The notes under the pieces are model-generated. The model had not been told where the DNA came from. It saw only the letters and a list, made by a program, of their open reading frames with translations, and searched no databases. Made by a program: the position numbers and the translations under genes. Shown in pieces: positions 1 to 7,453 of a DNA stretch of 56,463 nt. Each line of letters starts with the position of its first letter. The first letter of the stretch is position 1. The stretch covers positions 1-56,463 of the forward strand of contig JAOPKD010000019.1 in assembly GCA_025517565.1 (NCBI GenBank). The letters run 5' to 3'. Source of the DNA: Halapricum hydrolyticum. GTDB lineage: Archaea; Halobacteriota; Halobacteria; Halobacteriales; Haloarculaceae.

Positions 1-54
1 ATCTGTCCTTGCTACCGCCTACGTCACGCTCCTACTTCAACGTGCAAAGCTGAG
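1..54. repeat. Left copy of 54-bp inverted terminal repeat of the window
   Basis: The first 54 bases are the exact reverse complement of the last 54 bases (56410-56463); the match stops at base 55 (T here, the equivalent of C at the other end). In frame 2 it reads SVLATAYVTLLLQRAKLS, a hydrophobic stretch. At the right end the same frame continues two codons and then stops, like a natural C-terminus. At this end the MscS gene begins in another frame right at the repeat edge. Perfect identity over about 54 bases at both ends is what a de Bruijn assembly gives when a contig ends at a repeat, but a true inverted repeat is not excluded. Confidence 0.9.
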
Positions 55-836
55 TGATAAGCCAGGTGTTTCTCATTCCGCTTGCGGTTCGGGCCGTCAG
101 AGAGCGGAATCGCAACAACCCCACGATCGAGACGGCAACAAAGACGTATCTTCGGGTCGTTCTGATCGCGTTTGCGACTCTTACGGGCGTCATTGCCGCT
201 GGTTACGGACGGGTACTTACCGAGTCGGCAGTCATCATCGCAGCCATCACGTTCGCCCTCGGTATCGCCGGCCAGCAAGTGTTCGGGTCACTTATCAGTG
301 GGATGTTCCTTATCGCCGATCCGGACTTCAACGTCGGTGACTGGATAGAGTGGTCGGGCGGGAGGGGTACCGTCGAAGACATCGATTTTCGCGTCACTCG
401 GGTCCGGACACCGAGCGATGAAACAATTTCAGTGCCGAACACTGTACTCACGAACAACGAGATCGTCCGGCCCTACGGTCGGGACAGGTATCGAATTACA
501 GAACAGATGTATGTCGCCTATTACGAGGACACCGAGCGCGCTCTGATGGAACTACAACAGATCGCCGCTAACTACGAGTCAGTTCTCGATGATCCAGTGC
601 CGAACACACGTCTCCTCGAACTCGGGGAGAATGCAATCACGATCGAAGCAGAGTTTTGGGTCGGTGACCCTGCAGACCGGGACATTCTGACAATTCGCTC
701 TGACTTTCGCCGAGTAGTGAAACGACACTTCGAGGAGGATGATATCACGCTTGCTCCTCCATCCGCGCAGTTGCTCTCAGGAGAAGTTTCCGTGACTGAT
801 GGTCTGACCGAGTCACCAGCCACAAACAGTGATTGA
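54..836 (+). CDS. Mechanosensitive ion channel MscS family, 5'-truncated
   Basis: Small-conductance mechanosensitive channel in the cytoplasmic membrane, releasing solutes on hypo-osmotic shock. Visible: membrane segments at about residues 32-52 and 56-88, the second being the pore-lining helix of the family, then the beta domain (FNVGDWIEW, SVPNTVLTNN) and a C-terminal alpha/beta domain to about 235. The first N-terminal membrane helix expected of the family is missing. The only start is GTG at 54, right after an in-frame TGA (51-53) that lies inside the terminal repeat. The gene therefore probably continued upstream in the real genome and is cut or rearranged here. Family call is firm; the true N-terminus is unknown. 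Confidence 0.85.
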   Translation: MISQVFLIPLAVRAVRERNRNNPTIETATKTYLRVVLIAFATLTGVIAAGYGRVLTESAVIIAAITFALGIAGQQVFGSLISGMFLIADPDFNVGDWIEWSGGRGTVEDIDFRVTRVRTPSDETISVPNTVLTNNEIVRPYGRDRYRITEQMYVAYYEDTERALMELQQIAANYESVLDDPVPNTRLLELGENAITIEAEFWVGDPADRDILTIRSDFRRVVKRHFEEDDITLAPPSAQLLSGEVSVTDGLTESPATNSD

Positions 837-952
837 AAACGGCCAGAGTCGATGGACGAGCACAGGGTAATTTGCGGGAATTGTCGGGATTACCACAGAT
901 ATCACCGATTCAGAAGAATGGAATTTATTCTGACCCCCCACGACAACCGAGT

Positions 953-1690
953 ATGGCCACCGGCGACGAATCGCGGATTGGGATCATCTGTCGACCGGAC
1001 CATCACGTGTTCGAGACAGTCGGGCGCCGCCTCGTCGACCGGGGTCACGAAGTGACGTACTTCGAACCGGGTCGGGAACTGCCTCCGTCGGCGATTGCGG
1101 AGCTGTCACTCCTGGTCTGTAAAAAGGTCCGCCCCGCGTCGATCCAGGCATTACGTCTGGCTGAACGGGCCGGGATCGCCACCTGGAACGGCCGGTTGCC
1201 AACGACGATCCTCGCTTCGCGGCTGGTGATGCTGAAGGCGCTGTCGGCGGTCGGTTTTCGCGCCCCTCCCGTGACTTTCGAGCCGCCCGATAGTCCGTAC
1301 GTCAGCAAGCCACTGTTTTGCTGGGATGGGGACCCGGAGATCGGCGGGACTGGTGGATTCTACCAGCCGCTGCTGGATACCGACGGACGCGATCGCAAGT
1401 GCTACATCGTCGACGACGGTCAGCAGCTACACACCGCGACTGTCATTTGTTCGTCGAAACTGTTCGGGGAGCGACAGATTCTGGGACACGAACCGACACC
1501 TGAGCGGTACGTCGATCGGATGGGACGGCTGCTGACGCTGATGGACACCGAGGTGCTTGGCGTCGATATCATCGAGGCGGATGACACCCGCTACGCCATT
1601 GACTGTAACGCCGCGCCGAGTTTCAGGGAAGCGGGACTGGAGTCGGCCCTGACCGATTCGATTCACCGGGCGGTTCCGAACGCTGATTGA
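953..1690 (+). CDS. ATP-grasp (RimK-like) family protein
   Basis: 245 residues with the look of an ATP-grasp ligase. There is an N-terminal Rossmann-like lobe (IGIICRPDHHVFETVGRRL), a central ATP-binding lobe with VSKPLFCWDG around residue 120, and the Mg-binding end (YAIDCNAAPSFREAG) near residue 218, where Asp and Asn of the D-x-N signature are kept. The family joins a carboxylate to an amine or thiol using ATP; the substrate cannot be told. ATG at 953 was chosen over in-frame starts from 833 because homology-like sequence begins only after it and an AT-rich element lies about 25-30 bases upstream, fitting leaderless transcription. Confidence 0.7.
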   Translation: MATGDESRIGIICRPDHHVFETVGRRLVDRGHEVTYFEPGRELPPSAIAELSLLVCKKVRPASIQALRLAERAGIATWNGRLPTTILASRLVMLKALSAVGFRAPPVTFEPPDSPYVSKPLFCWDGDPEIGGTGGFYQPLLDTDGRDRKCYIVDDGQQLHTATVICSSKLFGERQILGHEPTPERYVDRMGRLLTLMDTEVLGVDIIEADDTRYAIDCNAAPSFREAGLESALTDSIHRAVPNAD

Positions 1691-1826
1691 CGTGGATTGT
1701 GGGCATACTCGCTCTTCCGCCCCAGCGATCACCCATCGAGTGACCTCCAGCAGGCGAACCGATACCGTTCCGGTACTCGGTCGGTAGTGTTTCGGACGTA
1801 ACTTTCGGGCAGGCTATTAATATAAA

Positions 1827-4800
1827 TCACTCGTCGCTGAGCCATGCACGCCGCAGTCGGTGAAATTCTTCGTCAGACACGTCATTCCGTTCGACCGCAA
1901 CTTGCAGATCTGCTAATGTGACTTCCTCGCGTTCGAGGGCCCGCTGACAGACGTCACTGACGACTGTCGCAGCTTCATCACCCTCAATCGGGTAGTGATC
2001 GGACCCTGTTCGTAGCGTCCCATCGAACGCCAGCTCGTCACCGTCGTTGACCCCTTCAGGAAGTTCGACCGAGTAGGAGAAGGTGGCTTCGGTCTCCGGT
2101 GTATCGAGCTCCCAGAGAACTGTGATCTCTTCGCCATTTCGATTCACCGCAACCGGCTCGGGATCGATATCAACATCTGTGATCGCCCCCGGAATATCTT
2201 CGCGGACCGACATACGGCCCTCGATACCGCGGATCGAGACAGTGACTGGGATCGGCTGCTCGGGAAGGGGATATCGTCGCCTGATGGTTCGCCTCACGAC
2301 ACGGTCTGTCAGGGACGGTGAATTGCCTGCTGCCATCGGTGATGGCTCTTCGGCTGTTCGCGTTACGACAGGCTCTGTCGGCGTCTCACTCGCCCCCGTG
2401 GTTGTCTGGTCCTCGTGTCCAGTGAATCGGGCCCAGACGATCAGGATACTCGGGAGGACGAAGACGGCTGCCAGGAACGCGTAGACGATAGTGAGTGCGG
2501 TGATGAGACCGAACGACTGGAGGAACGGCAAAATCGCGACGAGCAAGACGGCAAAGCCTGCGGCAGTCGTTGCCGCACTCGATAGCAAGGCCCCGCCAGT
2601 ACCGATCACCGTTTCGTGGAGGGCTGCTGCGGCAGTCTCCGTGTGGTCCAGTTCCTGGTTGAACCGCTCGCTGATGTGCAGGCTGTAGTCAACACCGAGC
2701 CCGATTGTCAGCCCGGTAATCATTCCCGTGACGATGTTGAACGGGATCTCGAGGAGTGCCATCGTCCCGAGGACCCACGTAAGCGTCATAGCGACCGGCA
2801 CGATGGTGACGAAGCCGAGCGAGGCACTCCCTTCGGTTACCCGGTAGGCTATCGAGAGGAACACCAGCACTGACAGAAGCGCGACGACGAGACTCAGGAT
2901 AGCCGTCTCGGCGAGTTGGTCGGCGGTGATCTGGTTGACGATCACGTCTCCCGTTGCGATCGCGGTGACGCCATCGCCCTCGATATCCTCGGCGATCCAG
3001 TCCATCTGGTCGGTCACCGTCTCGCCTTCCGCATCACCATCGACCGTCACGACCATCCGAAGCGCTTGATACGTCCCGTCTTCACGATGGATGACGTTGC
3101 TCGCATCGTCGGGGGCGATCCGGTAGAGTTCGTCGAAGACGGCAGTTACGTTCCTGTCGGGGACGCCATCAGCATCGGTATCTGACGCTACGAGCGTCTC
3201 GTTGAAGGATTCGTTTCGCGCTGCAACGTCATCCATCACGGTGATCGGGTCAGAGACCGCGGCCGAACCGTCAGCGTAGGTCTCGGTAACAGACAGGTCA
3301 CTGGCGTTTGTTCGCGCCTCGTCCATTCGATCCAGCGTTCCGGGAGCGGCCACGTCGCCACGGACGAGGATCGTCGCCGTCGTATCTCGCCTGACGAAAT
3401 TTTCGTCGAGCGTTTCGATCGCCGTTTCAGACGTGTACGTGCCTGGCGCGATGGGTTCAGGAAGGTCTTTCAGCCAGTCGGCCGGGTCTTCCGCGAGGAA
3501 GTCCGACTGTTCGAAACTCGCGTCGATCTCGGTCGCACCGTACACACCGACGCCACTGGTCACCACGGCGACGACGATGACGACGTAGGGTGCCGTCGTT
3601 GCCAGTGCCGAACCAGTGTCCAGGATCCTGTTTATCGGTCCTTGCCCGGCGCCGACCGCCGGCTTCACTCGATCAAACCCGCGCGATTCCAGTACGTCGT
3701 CGAATTCGACTTTCAGCGCCGGAACGAGGACGCCGAAGACCAGCAGTGCAGCGACGATCCCGATCGCGCTGACGAGGCCGATCTCCCGGAAGATCGACAG
3801 AGGGCTCGTGAGATTCGAGAGAAAGCCGATAACTGTCGTCGTGGTGACGTAGACGAGCGCGACGCCGACGCTCCCGAGGCCGACAGCCATCGCTTCCGAG
3901 GGGGGCGTGTCTTCGTCCTCGCGCTCTTCGCGGTAGCGCATCACGACGTGGAGGCCGTAGTCGATCGAGAGCCCGATCAGCAACACGAGGACGACAATGA
4001 ACGGTTGACTGAACGCGATGTCGAACCATCCCATCGCACCGAACGTCCAGACGAGGACGAGTCCGATCCCGCCCAGACCCAGCAGGATATCCAGGGGGTC
4101 TCGGTAGACGACGACGAGGACGAACAGGACGAACGCCGCGGCGAGCGGACCGACCAGCAGAATGCTGTCGATCATGGAGTCGCGGATCTCTGTCGAGACG
4201 ATCCCGTCACCGTAGACGAGTACGGACATCGAGTCGCCCCCGGGAGCGAGATCGGCGATCGCGGTCTGTGCGTCCTCGATTGCCTCGGGAGCGTCGCCCG
4301 GGGCGAACGATCCGCCAGGGCTCTCCTGTGTGACGACCAGCAGCGTGGCGTTCACGTTCGAGGTTCCCGGCTCGTAGTACTCCGGCATGAACGCTAGCGC
4401 CCGGGTGGACTGGCTCGCGTTCTCGGCCAGCGCCTCCGCGGCGAGATCGTCGATCTGCGAGTCGTTCAACGACTGGAGCTCTTCGATCTGCTCGTCGAGT
4501 GTCGGCTCCAGATTTTCGATCGCTGCCCGTTCGTCCGACAGGTTCGCGTATTCGTCGGCGAGGATGCTCTCGTCCTGACTCCGATTTTTCACGCTGTCTG
4601 TCTCGTTCTGGCCAGTAGACACTGTCTCGTTCGTGCTGTCGGACGTGGCCGTCCCGTTCACGCCATCGATACTCGCGTTCGCGTTTGCGGCGCGACGCTC
4701 TCTGACGGTGTCGTTGAAGCGCTCGTAGTCTTCCTCGGTGAGATGCACCGAGCTGTTAGCGTCGACGCTCTCGAACGCCGGACGCACGCTCCGGTTCGGA

Positions 4801-5264
4801 TTCGAGACGAGCGATTCGAGCGTTCCGTGGAGGGCCGTTTTCGTCTCATTGAGTTCGCGCTGGCGGTCCCGCAGGTCTTCGACGCGGCTCTCTCGGATCG
4901 ACGCAGTTGCGAGCACTTGTGCCACGCTCGCAGTCGGATTCTCGTCTGCGAGCGTCTCGTTGATCGTTTCGTTGGTGCGTATGGACAGCTCGTATTCGAG
5001 CATCGCCACGAGCGTCTCACGGTCGAGGACATCCTCGTCCTGGACAATGACCTGTGCCCGGGTCGCGTTCTCGGGTCCCGATGAGAAATTGGCGTCTGCG
5101 TAATCAAGCGCGTCGGCCTCGTCGGCGTCGGTCTGGAACTGATCGAGCGACGTCGAGCGATCGAGCATCGTTACGCCGCCCCCGACGATGACCGACGCCA
5201 CGAGCATCACTGCGATAACGATCCGTGCGTTGTCCGCGATCATTTCGGCGATATCTCCCGTCAT
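1827..5264 (-). CDS. RND superfamily exporter, MMPL type
   Basis: 1145-residue polytopic transporter of the RND/MMPL superfamily. Visible: an N-terminal membrane helix (residues 12-33), a large Asn/Glu-rich extracytoplasmic loop (about 35-350) with coiled-coil-like heptads, a five-helix bundle starting at SMIDSILLVGPLAAAFVLFV, a second extracytoplasmic loop, a second bundle (LAETAILSLVVALLSVLVF onward) and an acidic soluble C-terminal tail of about 180 residues. It probably exports a lipophilic compound by proton or ion antiport. It is divergent from the TetR gene at 5572, with palindromic sites at 5298 and 5324 only 34-75 bp upstream of its start, so repression by that TetR is likely. The tail is an addition relative to standard MMPL proteins. 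Confidence 0.9.
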   Translation of the reverse strand: MTGDIAEMIADNARIVIAVMLVASVIVGGGVTMLDRSTSLDQFQTDADEADALDYADANFSSGPENATRAQVIVQDEDVLDRETLVAMLEYELSIRTNETINETLADENPTASVAQVLATASIRESRVEDLRDRQRELNETKTALHGTLESLVSNPNRSVRPAFESVDANSSVHLTEEDYERFNDTVRERRAANANASIDGVNGTATSDSTNETVSTGQNETDSVKNRSQDESILADEYANLSDERAAIENLEPTLDEQIEELQSLNDSQIDDLAAEALAENASQSTRALAFMPEYYEPGTSNVNATLLVVTQESPGGSFAPGDAPEAIEDAQTAIADLAPGGDSMSVLVYGDGIVSTEIRDSMIDSILLVGPLAAAFVLFVLVVVYRDPLDILLGLGGIGLVLVWTFGAMGWFDIAFSQPFIVVLVLLIGLSIDYGLHVVMRYREEREDEDTPPSEAMAVGLGSVGVALVYVTTTTVIGFLSNLTSPLSIFREIGLVSAIGIVAALLVFGVLVPALKVEFDDVLESRGFDRVKPAVGAGQGPINRILDTGSALATTAPYVVIVVAVVTSGVGVYGATEIDASFEQSDFLAEDPADWLKDLPEPIAPGTYTSETAIETLDENFVRRDTTATILVRGDVAAPGTLDRMDEARTNASDLSVTETYADGSAAVSDPITVMDDVAARNESFNETLVASDTDADGVPDRNVTAVFDELYRIAPDDASNVIHREDGTYQALRMVVTVDGDAEGETVTDQMDWIAEDIEGDGVTAIATGDVIVNQITADQLAETAILSLVVALLSVLVFLSIAYRVTEGSASLGFVTIVPVAMTLTWVLGTMALLEIPFNIVTGMITGLTIGLGVDYSLHISERFNQELDHTETAAAALHETVIGTGGALLSSAATTAAGFAVLLVAILPFLQSFGLITALTIVYAFLAAVFVLPSILIVWARFTGHEDQTTTGASETPTEPVVTRTAEEPSPMAAGNSPSLTDRVVRRTIRRRYPLPEQPIPVTVSIRGIEGRMSVREDIPGAITDVDIDPEPVAVNRNGEEITVLWELDTPETEATFSYSVELPEGVNDGDELAFDGTLRTGSDHYPIEGDEAATVVSDVCQRALEREEVTLADLQVAVERNDVSDEEFHRLRRAWLSDE

Positions 5265-5297
5265 CGCATCCTGCCTCCGATCCGTCTTGATCCATTA

Positions 5298-5313
5298 CCG
5301 AACGATCGTTCGA
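5298..5313. promoter_or_regulatory. TetR operator-like palindrome, site 1
   Basis: CCGAACGATCGTTCGA, a near-perfect palindrome 34 bp upstream of the RND exporter start. It matches the pattern CCGAAC-N4-GTTCGG seen again at 5324 and 5555. The repetition in a divergent TetR/exporter promoter region argues for the TetR binding site. Confidence 0.7.
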
Positions 5314-5323
5314 CCATTGTCTA

Positions 5324-5339
5324 CCGAACGTTCGTTCGG
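5324..5339. promoter_or_regulatory. TetR operator-like palindrome, site 2
   Basis: CCGAACGTTCGTTCGG, 26 bp centre-to-centre from site 1, so two dimers could bind close together over the exporter promoter. The rest of the 5340-5554 gap shows no convincing gene. On the minus strand an open frame without ATG or GTG start encodes a hydrophobic stretch (SIIVFAAGLVAVRLGG), perhaps a remnant. Confidence 0.7.
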
Positions 5340-5554
5340 CTATCGTTGTAAAGCTTCCGCCGAACCGATCAGCTGCCAGAGGTCACTCGTCGTCGGGTCA
5401 GTCGTGAACACCGTCGATTGCACGAAACGCGGTATCGATCGGACACGCCCTCCCACAGTACCGCGGCCACCCAGTCGGACGGCCACGAGACCAGCGGCGA
5501 AGACGATGATCGACAGGCCGGACGACAGCGCGACCCGGAGCTATTTCTTACTTG

Positions 5555-5570
5555 CCGAACATCCGTTCGG
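5555..5570. promoter_or_regulatory. TetR operator-like palindrome, site 3
   Basis: CCGAACATCCGTTCGG ends one base before the ATG of the TetR gene. Binding here would block its own transcription or initiation, which is typical negative autoregulation. Same pattern as sites 1 and 2. Confidence 0.7.
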
Positions 5571-5571
5571 T

Positions 5572-6216
5572 ATGGGCGAAAATCCAGAGGAAGCGTCTCC
5601 GTTCGTGGGTGAGCCGACAGATACGCGCGGACGGATCATGCAAGCGACGTTCGAAACGATCCAGGAGAACGGATTCGCTGGACTGTCAATCCAGCGGATC
5701 GCTTCAAGAGCTGACCTCAGTAAGTCCTCGGTCTATCACTTCTTCGAGGACAAAGACGACCTGTTGCTCGCGTTCTTGGATGAGATGCTTGGCCAGTTCG
5801 GCGGTCCCTTAGAAGGGCTCGAAGACGACGCTGCTCCGCTCGACGTATTGTGGGCGTACATCGACTTCGGACTCTACGGAGTGACCGACGAATCAATCCC
5901 TCCTGTAGAGAGGATGGAGATTCAACCCGGCCGACCGTACGTCGAACTGCGCTCGCAGGGGACGTACAGCGAGGAGTACCGTGATCGCTTCACCGAAATG
6001 GATGGCTTGATGCGCGACCGACTCACGAACGTCCTCGAACGAGGTATCCGAGAAGGGACGTTCCGCGACGTTGACCCTGAGCGGACTGCGGAGTTCCTGT
6101 TGACGGTTCTGCTGGGTGGGCTGTTCCGCCGGGCAACCGCCGATGACGTCGACATCGATGCCGTCCGTAGAGAAGTGGAAGCAATCATCGAGGTTCGTGT
6201 ACTGAACGAAAGCTGA
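5572..6216 (+). CDS. TetR/AcrR family transcriptional regulator
   Basis: 214 residues. The N-terminal TetR DNA-binding domain is clear: RGRIMQATFETIQENGF (20-36), then the helix-turn-helix LSIQRIASRADLSKSSVYHFF (38-58) and KDDLLLAFLDEM. The C-terminal all-helical ligand domain follows (about 70-205). ATG at 5572 is the natural start because the domain begins 20 residues later and the palindrome at 5555 abuts it; upstream in-frame codons reach to 5188 but carry no family sequence. Divergent from the RND exporter, which it probably represses until a ligand binds. The stop codon (6214-6216) shares its last base with palindrome copy A. Confidence 0.9.
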   Translation: MGENPEEASPFVGEPTDTRGRIMQATFETIQENGFAGLSIQRIASRADLSKSSVYHFFEDKDDLLLAFLDEMLGQFGGPLEGLEDDAAPLDVLWAYIDFGLYGVTDESIPPVERMEIQPGRPYVELRSQGTYSEEYRDRFTEMDGLMRDRLTNVLERGIREGTFRDVDPERTAEFLLTVLLGGLFRRATADDVDIDAVRREVEAIIEVRVLNES

Positions 6217-6295
6217 TACTGCCGGCTGTAACTTTTCGAAAGAATTCGACACACTGGGGTGTCGAACATCTTCACGAACTTACAGCCGGCAGTAT
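6216..6295 (+). repeat. Two-stem palindrome family, copy A (80 nt)
   Basis: Outer stem ATACTGCCGGCTGTA pairs with TACAGCCGGCAGTAT; inner stem TTCGACAC pairs with GTGTCGAA. Unpaired left arm contains TTTTCGAAAG, right arm CATCTTCACGAAC. It begins at the last base of the TetR stop codon and lies 101 bp beyond the 3' end of the Bat-type gene at 6397. Related copies lie at 7192, 22126, 40054, 44046, 55368 and 56166. Confidence 0.85.
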
Positions 6296-6396
6296 GAACA
6301 GTGTGCGGAGATACTGAACAAATATAACTCTGCTCTCACATTCGCCGAGTCCTACTGGTAGTTCCTTGCCCGGTCGTGTTACCCGTGTGGAGGGTG

Positions 6397-7068
6397 TCAA
6401 TGCATGTGTACGTCCCCATCATCAGAGTGAGCGAGGAGCGTATTCTCGGTGAGGGTTCGAGTCGCGCGCCGCAGGCGTGCAGTCACGGCCTGATCGGACA
6501 CGCCGAGTTTGTCCCCGAGTTCGCGGGTACTGATCTGGCGTGGGATCTCGAAATATCCCTCTTCAACCGCCAGCACCAGGGTTTCGCGCTGGACGTCGCT
6601 GAGTCCGAACCGCTGGTTCTCCTCGGCGTGAGACGGGCTGTAGATCCGCCCGACCCGCAAGTCGACCTCACGCTCGCGACAGGTGTCGGCAAACGCCGAC
6701 AGCGCCTGGCGGTTCGGAAAACGGATCTGGAACGTCCACTGCCGTCCGCTGCCCTCGCCCTCCAGTAGGTGCCCGCCATGTTCCAAAATCGCGTTCAACA
6801 GGTCGTCTGCCTCCGAGTTCCAGACGAACGCGTAGAGGTTCCGGTTGGTCGTGGCCGCGTATTCCTCTATCTCAAAAACGTTCTCGTGGGAGCGAACATC
6901 CTCAATCAGATCGTCAGAACCAGCTTCGTACAACCAGAACAGGGGAACAGCCTTCCCTTCGAGGGGCACGACGGCTTCAAGTTCGACCCTGGAATGTTCG
7001 AGAACCGACAAAATCCGATCTAACTCGAAGTCACTTGTTGGAATCTCTACATTGACGATAATGCTCAT
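6397..7068 (-). CDS. Bat-type HTH_10 transcriptional regulator (first copy)
   Basis: 223 residues. Residues 1-150 match the sensor-like domain that precedes the HTH in bacterio-opsin-activator relatives; residues 155-208 are the HTH_10 domain (GLSDVQRETLVLAVEEGYF, then LGDKLGVSDQAVTARLRRA). It should bind DNA and control an unknown target set. A divergent gene 385 bp away encodes a large sensor kinase. Upstream is a very AT-rich promoter with a 17-nt palindrome at 7072-7088, just ahead of the ATG. Copies A and B of the structured palindrome flank the gene. A second member of the family at 55464 is bracketed in a similar way. Confidence 0.85.
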   Translation of the reverse strand: MSIIVNVEIPTSDFELDRILSVLEHSRVELEAVVPLEGKAVPLFWLYEAGSDDLIEDVRSHENVFEIEEYAATTNRNLYAFVWNSEADDLLNAILEHGGHLLEGEGSGRQWTFQIRFPNRQALSAFADTCREREVDLRVGRIYSPSHAEENQRFGLSDVQRETLVLAVEEGYFEIPRQISTRELGDKLGVSDQAVTARLRRATRTLTENTLLAHSDDGDVHMH

Positions 7069-7071
7069 GGT

Positions 7072-7088
7072 ATTATATTGAATATAAT
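7072..7088. promoter_or_regulatory. AT-rich palindrome at the first Bat-type gene start
   Basis: ATTATATT-G-AATATAAT, perfect 8-bp arms around one base, 4-20 nt upstream of the ATG at 7068. It overlaps the region where the TATA box or initiation site would lie, so it may be an autoregulatory site. It could also be a coincidence of an AT-rich promoter. Confidence 0.45.
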
Positions 7089-7191
7089 GATTGATTACTT
7101 TAACTCCTGTAGATCAACCACGCAAATACGTGGCTCTGATGCATGTCGTCTCAAAGACCTGTGTCGGGTGCTCCGCACCCTCTCTGGCCTC

Positions 7192-7271
7192 ATACTGCCG
7201 GCTATACCATTTCGAAATAATTCGCCACCCCGAGGTAGCGAATATCTTCACAAGCGGATTGCTGGCACTAG
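7192..7271 (+). repeat. Two-stem palindrome family, copy B (80 nt)
   Basis: Left outer arm ATACTGCCGGCTATA is intact; the right outer arm is decayed (GCTGGCACTAG). Inner stem ATTCGCCACCCC faces GAGGTAGCGAAT with two mismatches. Left unpaired arm CATTTCGAAATA is shared with copies D and E. It lies 123 bp upstream of the Bat-type gene start, in the same orientation relative to that gene as copy E to the second Bat-type gene. Confidence 0.8.
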
Positions 7272-7453
7272 CTACAGTCACCATTTTATATCCTCACGTT
7301 GAACCTGGACCATGACTCACGATGTCGGGGACAGGATTTGAGCCCCAACGGTATTGCTGGCTACGTTCGCGGTTTCAGACAGACAGCTGCGAGTCCTCTC
7401 TTCATATATGCCGAATGGCTTGAGACCCGGATACGGTCACTATACTGATTGAA

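Larger units (their letters stand above)
7069..7453. other. Intergenic region between Bat-type regulator and sensor kinase
   Basis: 385 bp between divergent genes. It holds the AT-rich promoter of the regulator (7069-7110) and palindrome copy B (7192-7271). An AT-rich patch near 7400 may serve the kinase gene. I see no further gene. Confidence 0.7.
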
